Source: Planctomycetaceae bacterium (GTDB lineage Bacteria; Planctomycetota; Planctomycetia; Pirellulales; Pirellulaceae). Taken from it: a stretch of DNA of 8,966 nt. The DNA is taken from contig PADE01000178.1 in NCBI GenBank assembly GCA_002702965.1, positions 12,531 through 21,496 of the forward strand. The letters run 5' to 3'. The notes under the pieces are model-generated. The model was not told the DNA's origin. It was given only the letters and a program-made list of their open reading frames with translations, and did no database searches. The translations under genes and the position numbers were made by a program. Below, one piece after another: positions 1 to 7,245 of the stretch (positions are counted from its first letter, which is position 1; every line of letters starts with the position of its first letter).

Positions 1-3
1 ACA

Positions 4-654
4 GTGAGCATTTGGGTTGCTTTTTTCGCGGTGTGGCTGACCGTGGTCAGTGAACTCGATGCGGGTAAATACAACCCGGTGCTGAACATCTCGGTGCCGG
101 GACCGCAGTGGAAGTCGCTTCCGGGTATCGACGGCAAACACTATTCGTTTGAGAGTTTCAAGAAGTTTGACGTGTTGGTCGTCGTGTTCACATGTAACAG
201 CTGCGACTACGCGGTTGACTACGAAGACCGCTTAGTCGCATTTGCACGCAATCATACGGGAGCTGGAAAACGCGTTGGCATGGTGGCCATCAACGTGAAC
301 AAGATTCCTGCCGATAGCCTTCCAGAGATGAAGCGCCGAGCCGAGAAAAAGGGATTTACGTTCCCGTATCTTTTTGACGGTACACAGAAAATTGCGAGGG
401 ATTATGGCGCCGGATACACCCCCGAGTTCTTCGTCTTGAACCGAAAACGCCAGGTGGTCTACATGGGTGGTATGGACGACAATCCGGAGGCCTCCAAAGT
501 CAAACTGCGTTACTTGGAGTTAGCCGTCGCTGCGGCGCTCGACGGCAAACTGCCGAAAACGACCGAAACCGTTTCGATCGGGTGTACGATTCGCTACGAG
601 CGTAAACGCAAACGTCGCGCGCGATCAAAGAAGAAAAAGAAACAGAACGGTTGA
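4..654 (+). CDS. Exported thioredoxin-fold redoxin (AhpC/TSA-like) with basic C-terminal tail
   Basis: This is probably an envelope thiol-disulfide oxidoreductase or peroxiredoxin-like protein of 216 residues. It shows the redoxin pattern: a strand ending in the CNSC active site (C64/C67), the family-typical YAVDYEDRL helix start, VAINVNK (95-101), FPYLFDGTQKIARDYGA (120-136), a TPEFFVL segment with the presumed cis-proline P140, and YMGGMDDN (153-160). A third cysteine lies in SIGCTIRY (C194). Residues 1-20 are hydrophobic and could be a signal peptide or anchor, but they lack the usual basic n-region. The GTG at position 4 is therefore uncertain, and the true start may lie upstream of the window because the frame is open to base 1. 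The final 18 or so residues are almost all Lys/Arg. The redox substrate cannot be told from sequence. The amidohydrolase gene follows after 68 bases with no clear terminator, so cotranscription is possible. Confidence 0.85.
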   Translation: MSIWVAFFAVWLTVVSELDAGKYNPVLNISVPGPQWKSLPGIDGKHYSFESFKKFDVLVVVFTCNSCDYAVDYEDRLVAFARNHTGAGKRVGMVAINVNKIPADSLPEMKRRAEKKGFTFPYLFDGTQKIARDYGAGYTPEFFVLNRKRQVVYMGGMDDNPEASKVKLRYLELAVAAALDGKLPKTTETVSIGCTIRYERKRKRRARSKKKKKQNG

Positions 655-710
655 TCGGCTGAGCGCGGCGCGCCAATCGACGTGCCCGGACTTGTTTTCA
701 ATGAGCCTGC

Positions 711-716
711 AAGGTG
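711..716 (+). promoter_or_regulatory. Ribosome binding site that favours the ATG at 723
   Basis: AAGGTG lies six bases before the ATG at 723. The in-frame GTG at 714 is part of this motif and has no Shine-Dalgarno-like sequence of its own upstream, so ATG 723 is the better start for the amidohydrolase. Confidence 0.5.
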
Positions 717-722
717 AATGGT

Positions 723-1706
723 ATGGATAGCCTGAGGAGCGCATCGAAGTTATTGAACCGCCGTCGATTTCAGTCGTTGGCTGTTGCCCATGCCGGGTGG
801 TTTACGGCGATGACTGGCGTCGCTCCAGCCAGTGCGAAGTTGTCCTCCGTCGCGGACCAGAAAGGTCCCTATGTCGACATGCACACACACCTCGGGCAGA
901 CGTGGAACAGCACCGAGTATCTGTCCGCCGAAGTTCTGTTGCGCTGGATGGACTCTGTGCAGATCGAGCAAGCCGTCGTTTTGCCGCTGGTGTCCCCCGA
1001 GTCTTCCAGTTACCCGTTGACGAGCGATTTTGTACTCGGTGAAACGCGCGGTCACCGGGATCGATTGATCCCGTTCTGTTCGATAGATCCACGTACATCC
1101 TATCGCGGGGGTTTGAAAGGTTTGGTTGCGATGCTCAAACGTTATCAGGATGCGGGCGCGAAGGGCTTTGGAGAACATAAGCCGGGCTTGGCGGTCGACG
1201 ACCCGCGCAACATGACGATTTATGCGGCCTGCGCAGAAGTGAAGTTGCCACTTCTGTTTCATCTCGACAATCAGCGCAACACAGACGCGCCCGGTTTGCC
1301 GGGTCTGGAAAAGGCACTGCAAGCCCATCCGGGGTGCACTTTTATCGGACATGGGCCGGGCTGGTGGGCGTCGATTTCAGGAAATGTCACGCGCGCCGAA
1401 ATGGCCGGGTATCCCAAGGGCGAGCCCACGCCCGGCGGGGCGATCGATCGGCTGATGGCAAAATACCGTAACCTCTACGGTGATCTTTCGGCCGGGAGTG
1501 GCGCCAATTCGATCAGTCGTGGCCTCAAGTTCGGTCGCGAGTTCCTGCTGCGTCGTCAAGATCGCATCATGTTTGGCACCGACTACTTGGCTCCCAAACA
1601 GCCGATTCCTCAATTCGAGCTGTTCGAACGGATGCTGGATTTGCCGACTGAGGTTACGGAGAAGATCTATCGAGGCAACGCCCGGCGAGTCCTGGGATTG
1701 AGCTGA
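723..1706 (+). CDS. Tat-exported amidohydrolase family 2 (TIM-barrel metal-dependent hydrolase)
   Basis: This 327-residue protein (from ATG 723) resembles amidohydrolase-2 (PF04909-type) hydrolases and decarboxylases. A twin-arginine motif, NRRRFQSL, lies near residues 13-20. A weakly hydrophobic stretch and an ASA site near residue 38 follow, so export by Tat and an envelope location are likely. The barrel begins with DMHTHL, giving metal ligands H54 and H56. Other family motifs are GFGEHKPG (E151, K153), FHLDN (H180), FIGHGPGWW (H210) and FGTDY (D287). The family's C-terminal GNARRVLGL ends the protein. All expected metal and catalytic positions seem intact. The substrate is unknown; relatives act on cyclic amides, lactones or aromatic carboxylates. 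A GTG at 714 would add three residues. The stop codon overlaps the next gene's ATG (TGATG), which implies translational coupling to the glycosyltransferase. Confidence 0.88.
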   Translation: MDSLRSASKLLNRRRFQSLAVAHAGWFTAMTGVAPASAKLSSVADQKGPYVDMHTHLGQTWNSTEYLSAEVLLRWMDSVQIEQAVVLPLVSPESSSYPLTSDFVLGETRGHRDRLIPFCSIDPRTSYRGGLKGLVAMLKRYQDAGAKGFGEHKPGLAVDDPRNMTIYAACAEVKLPLLFHLDNQRNTDAPGLPGLEKALQAHPGCTFIGHGPGWWASISGNVTRAEMAGYPKGEPTPGGAIDRLMAKYRNLYGDLSAGSGANSISRGLKFGREFLLRRQDRIMFGTDYLAPKQPIPQFELFERMLDLPTEVTEKIYRGNARRVLGLS

Positions 1707-2866
1707 TGCAATTCTCGGGCGATTTTCTGCTGATCGTGTCGCTCTGTCACCTGGCACTTGTCGGGCTGGTTCAGTTGCGACTGTTGATCGGGATGAATAG
1801 GATTCGCCGATCCGATTCACTTCCGGAACCTGAGGGTGCTCTGCCGTCGCTTTCGATCATCGTCGCAGCGCGCAACGAAGAGCGTGATATTGAGGCGGGG
1901 TTGCGGTCGTTGCTGGCGCTGCACTACGCGCCGCTCCAGCTGATTGTCATCAATGATCGATCGACGGATCGAACGGGCGATATTGTCAATCGATTGGCGA
2001 CGCAAGACCCGCGACTCGCGGTGTTGCACTTGGAGTCGCTACCGGCGAACTGGTTGGGGAAGAATCACGCGCTGCAGCGCGGAGCGGAAATGGCCACCGG
2101 TGAATTTGTGCTGTTTACGGATGCCGACGTCGTATTTCAGCCCAGCGCATTGGCGGCGGCGGTGGCGTACGCCCGTGACCAGTCGATCGATCATCTTGCG
2201 GCGCTGCCCGCGGTCAGCATGCCGACGTTGCTGTTGGAGTCATTTGCGACCGTATTCAGTGGATTGTTTCTGAGCTACTTTCGGCCCTGGCGCGCTTCGC
2301 ACCCCAAAAGCCCCGCGCATATTGGAATCGGTGCATTCAATCTTGTGCGCCGCGCTGCCTACGAGCAAGTCGGACGTCATGAGCCGATTCGCATGCGACC
2401 GGATGACGATCTCAAACTGGGAAAACTAATGAAGACGGCCGGTTTTCGGCAGGAGTTAATCGTGGCGGCGTCGGGAGTCCGCGTTCCGTGGTATGCGACC
2501 GTTAAAGAAGTGATCATCGGCTTGGAGAAAAATACGTTGGCGGGCGTCGATTATCGGCCAACCATTCTGTTCGGGGCCTGCGTTGCCATCCTGGTGGTTT
2601 ATTTCTGGCCCTTTGTAGCGATGCTGGTTGTGCCGGGTCTCGCGCGTTGGCCGTATGTCGCCGCGGTCTTGATCTTGTTGGGTTCGGCGGCGAAGACGGC
2701 GCACGACGGCGGGGGGCGGCCCTGGTGTGTCATCTGGTACCCATTGACGCTGGTTCTGTTTGTGTACATTGTGGCCCGCAATACGCTACTGACGTATTGG
2801 CGAGGTGGGATCCGCTGGCGCGACCATCACTATCCGTTGTCCGAGTTGCGTGACAACAAGATCTAG
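1706..2866 (+). CDS. Membrane-associated family 2 glycosyltransferase (HpnB/CrtQ-like)
   Basis: This 386-residue GT-A glycosyltransferase probably transfers a sugar from a nucleotide donor to a lipid or isoprenoid acceptor at the cytoplasmic face of the membrane. Residues 5-29 form an N-terminal membrane anchor. The GT2 domain starts at LSIIVAARNEE (49-59) and continues with VINDRSTDRT (81-90), PANWLGKNHAL (113-123) and the DxD metal site in FTDADVVF (D139, D141). A PDDDLKLGK segment (232-240) supplies the acidic motif expected of the catalytic base. Hydrophobic segments near 286-308, 315-329 and 343-357 are likely membrane helices. The tail RWRDHHYPLSELR (370-382) matches the ending common in hopanoid- and carotenoid-associated GT2 proteins. 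That gives a resemblance, not a substrate assignment. No hopanoid or carotenoid gene is visible beside it. Its ATG overlaps the stop of the amidohydrolase by one base. Confidence 0.87.
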   Translation: MQFSGDFLLIVSLCHLALVGLVQLRLLIGMNRIRRSDSLPEPEGALPSLSIIVAARNEERDIEAGLRSLLALHYAPLQLIVINDRSTDRTGDIVNRLATQDPRLAVLHLESLPANWLGKNHALQRGAEMATGEFVLFTDADVVFQPSALAAAVAYARDQSIDHLAALPAVSMPTLLLESFATVFSGLFLSYFRPWRASHPKSPAHIGIGAFNLVRRAAYEQVGRHEPIRMRPDDDLKLGKLMKTAGFRQELIVAASGVRVPWYATVKEVIIGLEKNTLAGVDYRPTILFGACVAILVVYFWPFVAMLVVPGLARWPYVAAVLILLGSAAKTAHDGGGRPWCVIWYPLTLVLFVYIVARNTLLTYWRGGIRWRDHHYPLSELRDNKI

Positions 2867-2883
2867 TGCCCATCTGGCGTTGC

Positions 2884-2896
2884 GCCTCGGTGAGGC
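2884..2896 (+). terminator. Possible weak terminator hairpin after the glycosyltransferase
   Basis: GCCTC-GGT-GAGGC forms a five-pair stem with a three-base loop, 17 bases after the glycosyltransferase stop. No T-tract follows, so it does not meet the usual criterion for an intrinsic terminator. It is listed only because it is the sole compact hairpin noticed in the roughly 200-base gap (2867-3069), where I found no gene or clear promoter. Confidence 0.15.
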
Positions 2897-3057
2897 CGGT
2901 GTGTTGCCTCTGGATTGGCCATTGCGATCTCGGGGCAGCTAGGCGAAATCGGTGTTCAACGGCAGGCTGCGTGGAGCGTATTTGACGCGCCACTTCGCGC
3001 GAATCAGACTCAACCGCTGGGACACGTACGTGAATGGTTCATTGGTCTTTGCCGGTC

Positions 3058-3062
3058 AGGGA
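3058..3062 (+). promoter_or_regulatory. Ribosome binding site setting the start at 3070
   Basis: AGGGA lies seven bases before the ATG at 3070. The longer reading from ATG 3034 has no comparable motif at a suitable distance. It would also put 12 extra residues ahead of a normal-looking signal peptide. Confidence 0.5.
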
Positions 3063-3069
3063 ATTGGCG

Positions 3070-6000
3070 ATGCGCGGAATTTCTATGTGGCGAGTGGTTA
3101 CCGCGACGTTGTGCGTCATGTCAGCGGGTGTCATAAGCGGTCAACAGCAGCTGACCAGTCGGATGAACGCGGACACCTTTCGCGGCCTGGCTCTACGGTC
3201 AATCGGCCCGGCTTTGATGTCGGGGCGTATTTCCGACATTGCGGTCGATGCTACACATCCGAATACCTGGTATGTCGCGGCGGGTTCGGGAAACCTCTGG
3301 AAAACACAAAACGCGGGAACAACTTGGGAGCCGATTTTTGAGAATCAAGGTTCCTATTCGATTGGTTGTGTTACGGTCGACCCTCGGAATCGATTCACGA
3401 TTTGGGTTGGGACCGGCGAGGCGGTGGCGGGGCGTCACGTCGGTTACGGTGACGGGATCTACAAGAGTGTCGACGGCGGAACGTCCTTTCGGCACATGCA
3501 GCTCAAAGAGACCGAGCACATTGCCAAGATCGTGGTCGACCCGCGCGATAGCCGGACCGTCTACGCCGCGGCGCAGGGACCGCTCTGGTCTCCCGGTGGA
3601 CAGCGGGGTCTGTTCAAGACGAATGACGGCGGTCAGTCGTGGACGCGGATACTCGCGAAGGGGCCTTACACGGGTGTGACCGATGTTGTTTTGGACCCCA
3701 GAAATCCGGAAATCGTGTTTGCCGTGACGCACCAGCGCCATCGCACGGTCGCCGCCTTGATCGACGGTGGGCCTGAGTCCGGGATCCACAAGTCGACCGA
3801 TGGCGGACAAACATGGCGCCCACTAACGCAGGGGTTGCCTACGGGGGACCGGGGCAAGATCGCTTTGGCTATTTCGTTTCAACGTCCGGATGTGATGTAC
3901 GCCAGCGTTGAATTGCCGGGGCGGCAGGGGGGCTTTTGGCGTTCCAGCGATGGCGGTGAGAGTTGGACGCAGCGGAGCGACTACGTGAGTGGAGGAACCG
4001 GTCCGCACTACTACCAGGAGATTTGGGTCGATCCGCATCGATTTGATGTCGTCTATCAGGCGAACGTGGAATTGGGGCGGACCGATGACGGCGGTCTCAC
4101 TTGGACCGTTGTAGAGAGCCCCTGGAAGCACGTCGACAACCACGCGGTTGCCTTCCATCCACGCGACCCGGACTTCCTGTTGGTTGGTTGCGATGGCGGC
4201 GTTTACCGGTCCTACGACTTTGCCCAGACGTTTCAGTACTGTGCCAATCTCCCGCTCACACAGTTCTACAAATTGAGCCTCGATAATGACTATCCGTTCT
4301 ACAACATCGTGGGTGGAACCCAAGACAACAACACCTTGTACGGGCCCAGCCGAACGAGCAACGGAGCGGGAATACGTAACAGCGATTGGACGACGACGAT
4401 TGGTGGCGACGGACACGATTGCGCGATTGATCCAGAGGATCCGAATGTCATCTACTGCGAATCGCAGCGAGGATTCTTGAGGCGTTATGATCGGCGCACC
4501 GGGACGTCGATCGACATCCGACCGCAACCGAGCGAAGGAGAGGATGCGCTGCGCTTCAACTGGGATGCGCCGATCTTGATCAGCCCGCACTCCCATAAAC
4601 GGTTGTATTTTGGTTCCAAGAAACTCCATCGCAGCGATGACCGGGGAAACTCCTGGGCCGCGATCAGTCCTGATTTGTCACGGAATCTGGATCGCTTCCA
4701 GCTCCCGGTCATGGGACGCATCTGGAGTATTGACGCGATCTGGGATCTCGGTGCTATGTCCCAATTTGGCAACATCACGTCGATTACCGAGTCTCCATTG
4801 AAGGAAGGCCTGATCTACGTTGGAACCGACGATGGACTCGTTCAGGTCACTGACGATGGAGGTCAGACCTGGCGCAAGATCGACCAAATTTACGGCGTTC
4901 CTCAGTACGCTTTCGTGAATGATATCAAGGCGGACTTACACGACGAGAACACAGTGTATGTGGTCTTCGACAATCACAAACAAGGTGATTTCCAACCGCG
5001 GATCATGTGCAGTCGGGACCGCGGTCAAAGCTGGTCGTCGATCAGCGGCGATCTGCCCGATCGGCATGTCGTTTGGCGGCTGGTGCAAGATCACGTTAAG
5101 CCCGAGCTGTTCTTCGCGGGAACCGAATTTGGACTTTTTTTCTCGATCGACGGAGGATCCCATTGGGTCAAATTGTCGGGAGGTGTCCCCACCATTCCAT
5201 TTCGTGATTTGGAGATTCAACGGCGTGAAAATGACCTGGTGGGCGCTTCGTTTGGTCGGGGGTTTTTTGTGCTCGATGATATTTCGCCACTGCGGATGCT
5301 GGACGATTCGCGGCTGTCCGACGAGGCGTACATTCTGTTTCCAGTGAAGGAGACCCTCCTGTATGTCCCGTCCCGCGTCTTTGGTCGCACGAAAGGGAGT
5401 CAGGGGGATGCCTTTTTCAGTGCGAACAACCCTCCGTTTGGAGCGATCTTTACCTACTATCTGCGGGACACTTTGCAGACCAACAAGGCGCGACGTACCC
5501 AACAGGAGGCCGAGAGTAGGAAAGCAGGGGGCGACAATCCGAGCCCTGGATTCGGGGCGCTCAAGCAGGAGGAACGCGAGGACTCACCGATCGTCGTGTT
5601 GACCATTACCGACGAGCGTGGCGAACTGGTTCGTAAGATCCTCGGGCCAACCACCGCGGGATTTCATCGAATCAACTGGGATCTGCGCCACAGTTCCCCC
5701 ACCGGGGATGGCAACGGACCGTTGGCCGTGCCGGGGACCTACCGGGTTCAGGCTTCCTGGAGAGTCCGGGACAAAAGTGTACAGGTCGGCGATTCGCAGC
5801 GATTCAAGGTCGTCTCGATGGGGACACCGGCGGTCCGCGATCAGAATCCCAAAGAGGTTCGGGACTTTCAACATCAGGCGGGTGAATTGCGACGTGTGGT
5901 TGTGGGTGCCAGTCGCCGGCTGACGACAGCTCTGGATGAACTGGCCCAAATGAAGGAGGCTGTCCAACAGTCGCAACGCGGCACCGCCAAGATGTTTGCT

Positions 6001-6321
6001 GTAGCCCGACGGTTGGAATTGTCGCTGCTGGAGGTGCGCGATCAGCTGAGCGGGGATGCCACGCGCAGCCGTCGGAATCAGACACGCCCTCCATCCATCG
6101 AGGAGCGAGCATCGGTTGCCTACTTTGGCTCACTGCGGAGCACTCAGGGTCCGACCAAAACGCATCGTCGGCAGTACGAGATTGCCGCGGACGGGTATCG
6201 ACAGCTACGCAAACGTCTGCGGAAACTGGTCGACAAAGAACTGGAGAAACTCAAGACCCAGTTCGATCGAGCGGGCATTCCCTGGACTCCCGGTCGCAAC
6301 ATTCCCGCGTTTCCGGACTGA
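3070..6321 (+). CDS. Large secreted BNR/Asp-box repeat protein (Vps10/sortilin-like beta-propeller)
   Basis: This 1083-residue exported protein belongs to the 'WD40/YVTN/BNR-like' or sialidase-like group often labelled VPS10 domain-containing. The N-terminus MRGISMWRVVTATLC reads as a signal peptide, followed by FRGLALRSIGPALMSGRISDIAV, the family's usual opening. Ten Asp-boxes of the form (S/T)xDxGxxW begin near residues 78, 132, 183, 241, 291, 337, 521, 593, 647 and 691. This indicates one or two large beta-propellers. Residues 840-917 (PIVVLTITDERG to KVVSMG, with INWDLR and a GTYRV strand) look like the FlgD-type Ig domain that normally follows. About 150 helical, charged residues close the protein. 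Its role is unknown; family members are presumed to bind extracellular ligands or act as glycan hydrolases, and I see no catalytic signature. Length and domain order look complete. A start at 3034 is possible but less well supported. Confidence 0.85.
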   Translation: MRGISMWRVVTATLCVMSAGVISGQQQLTSRMNADTFRGLALRSIGPALMSGRISDIAVDATHPNTWYVAAGSGNLWKTQNAGTTWEPIFENQGSYSIGCVTVDPRNRFTIWVGTGEAVAGRHVGYGDGIYKSVDGGTSFRHMQLKETEHIAKIVVDPRDSRTVYAAAQGPLWSPGGQRGLFKTNDGGQSWTRILAKGPYTGVTDVVLDPRNPEIVFAVTHQRHRTVAALIDGGPESGIHKSTDGGQTWRPLTQGLPTGDRGKIALAISFQRPDVMYASVELPGRQGGFWRSSDGGESWTQRSDYVSGGTGPHYYQEIWVDPHRFDVVYQANVELGRTDDGGLTWTVVESPWKHVDNHAVAFHPRDPDFLLVGCDGGVYRSYDFAQTFQYCANLPLTQFYKLSLDNDYPFYNIVGGTQDNNTLYGPSRTSNGAGIRNSDWTTTIGGDGHDCAIDPEDPNVIYCESQRGFLRRYDRRTGTSIDIRPQPSEGEDALRFNWDAPILISPHSHKRLYFGSKKLHRSDDRGNSWAAISPDLSRNLDRFQLPVMGRIWSIDAIWDLGAMSQFGNITSITESPLKEGLIYVGTDDGLVQVTDDGGQTWRKIDQIYGVPQYAFVNDIKADLHDENTVYVVFDNHKQGDFQPRIMCSRDRGQSWSSISGDLPDRHVVWRLVQDHVKPELFFAGTEFGLFFSIDGGSHWVKLSGGVPTIPFRDLEIQRRENDLVGASFGRGFFVLDDISPLRMLDDSRLSDEAYILFPVKETLLYVPSRVFGRTKGSQGDAFFSANNPPFGAIFTYYLRDTLQTNKARRTQQEAESRKAGGDNPSPGFGALKQEEREDSPIVVLTITDERGELVRKILGPTTAGFHRINWDLRHSSPTGDGNGPLAVPGTYRVQASWRVRDKSVQVGDSQRFKVVSMGTPAVRDQNPKEVRDFQHQAGELRRVVVGASRRLTTALDELAQMKEAVQQSQRGTAKMFAVARRLELSLLEVRDQLSGDATRSRRNQTRPPSIEERASVAYFGSLRSTQGPTKTHRRQYEIAADGYRQLRKRLRKLVDKELEKLKTQFDRAGIPWTPGRNIPAFPD

Positions 6322-6477
6322 TGCGTGAGCCGAACTGGCGCGTTGGGTCGCGTGGCGCGGCACCGAGATCTCCTCAGCGGTTGTTTCGGCCGCCCTGATC
6401 TGTTCCGCGCCTTCGCCGGCGGCTCTCCAGTGAACCCGAACACCGTGTGACGACGTACCGAGGAAGCAGGTTGCGCT

Positions 6478-6504
6478 TTGCCTTTGTTGGTAGGCATCTA
6501 TAAT
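6478..6504 (+). promoter_or_regulatory. Candidate sigma70-type promoter for the LRR lipoprotein gene
   Basis: A perfect TATAAT at 6499-6504 lies 35 bases before the ATG at 6540. TTGCCT at 6478-6483 is a partial -35 match with a short 15-base spacer. Transcription would begin near 6511 and give a leader of about 29 bases. The -10 match is seen directly; function is inferred. Confidence 0.45.
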
Positions 6505-6539
6505 ACGATCGCTTGTTGCGACTCGCGGAGAAATCGAAA

Positions 6540-7139
6540 ATGAAGCGCTTTGTCCATTCGGTGTTGCTGGCTGCGGTCGTGGGCTGTGTAACGGATGACA
6601 CAACTCCCGATGCGAAAACGAAGGTCGAGGAACACCCGATCAAGGCGTTGAAGAAACACGCTTTGATCCTCCGTGACAACGCGGGCAAGGTGGTCACGAT
6701 TCTGTTTAGTGAAAAGACGACCGATGCAGACCTGCGATACGTCAAACGAATCACGAGCCTGAAGACGATTTTTCTGTCCGACTCTCCGATTACCGATGCG
6801 GGGCTGGAGAACCTCAGCTCATTGACCGAATTGCAATCGCTCAGTCTGGACAGTAGGCCGATCCACGATACCGGTTTGAAGTATCTCAAAGGGCTGGTCA
6901 AGTTGCGCGATTTGAGACTCGGTAACACGCGCATCACCGACACGGGTTTAGAACAGCTGGTTGGAATGGAGCGTCTGCAAACGCTCAACCTGCGGCACAC
7001 CCAGGTCAGTGACACCGGACTGGCCCATCTGGAAGGCCTTGCCAGTCTGGAGACACTTTACCTCAATGGGACGATGGTCAGCGACTCTGGAGTCAAACGC
7101 CTGCGCGCTGCGCTTCCCAATTGCTCGATCATGCATTGA
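6540..7139 (+). CDS. Leucine-rich repeat lipoprotein (planctomycete 24-residue LRR type)
   Basis: This 199-residue protein starts at ATG 6540, nine bases after a GGAG ribosome binding site. A basic start (MKRF), a hydrophobic core and VVGC form a lipobox, so C16 would be lipid-modified after signal peptidase II cleavage and the protein anchored in the envelope. A low-complexity linker (17-48) leads to a degenerate first repeat (49-72). Five 24-residue repeats then begin at 73, 97, 121, 145 and 169. They follow LxxLxLxxTxIxDTGLxxLxxL, the SD/TD(A/T/S)GL style abundant in planctomycetes. LRR solenoids generally mediate protein binding; no partner is suggested by context. A TTG at 6513 extends the frame by nine residues but would spoil the signal peptide start. 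The gene stands alone behind its own TATAAT box and converges on the next gene. Confidence 0.85.
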   Translation: MKRFVHSVLLAAVVGCVTDDTTPDAKTKVEEHPIKALKKHALILRDNAGKVVTILFSEKTTDADLRYVKRITSLKTIFLSDSPITDAGLENLSSLTELQSLSLDSRPIHDTGLKYLKGLVKLRDLRLGNTRITDTGLEQLVGMERLQTLNLRHTQVSDTGLAHLEGLASLETLYLNGTMVSDSGVKRLRAALPNCSIMH

Positions 7140-7198
7140 GACGCCAAACCATGGAAAGCGCACAGGGCACCCAACCGACCGTAACCGGTACCCAAAGT

Positions 7199-7224
7199 CG
7201 CCAACGACACGGTGCGGGTTGGCG
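7199..7224. terminator. Inverted repeat between convergent genes, possible bidirectional terminator
   Basis: CGCCAAC (7199-7205) and GTTGGCG (7218-7224) form a perfect seven-pair stem around a 12-base loop. It sits in the 106-base gap between the ends of two convergent genes, where a shared terminator is expected. No T-run follows on either strand, so it is not a canonical intrinsic terminator. Confidence 0.3.
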
Positions 7225-7245
7225 TCGGTGAATCGAGGACTTCGG

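Noticed and set aside
668..675. GGCGCGCC palindrome between the redoxin and amidohydrolase genes
   Set aside because: It is a short GC palindrome with no loop or T-tract, not evidence of a terminator or recombination site.
750..1352. Long open frame (200 codons) on the minus strand inside the amidohydrolase gene
   Set aside because: It is fully antisense to a gene with clear family motifs, and its product is Arg/Gln-rich with no recognisable domain. It is a frame shadow.
3034..3069. Longer start for the BNR repeat protein at ATG 3034
   Set aside because: There is no ribosome binding site at a suitable distance, and the extra 12 residues precede a complete signal peptide. ATG 3070 has AGGGA at seven bases.
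3823..4629. 268-codon minus-strand frame inside the BNR repeat gene
   Set aside because: It is antisense to the Asp-box region and has no domain signature. Long antisense frames are common in GC-rich coding DNA.
6389..6423. GCCGCC/GGCGGC arms between the BNR and LRR genes as a terminator
   Set aside because: The stem is six pairs with a 23-base loop and no T-tract. In such GC-rich DNA this is expected by chance.
6513..6539. TTG start extending the LRR lipoprotein by nine residues
   Set aside because: It would sit only about nine bases after the TATAAT and would put acidic and polar residues ahead of the signal peptide. ATG 6540 has GGAG upstream.
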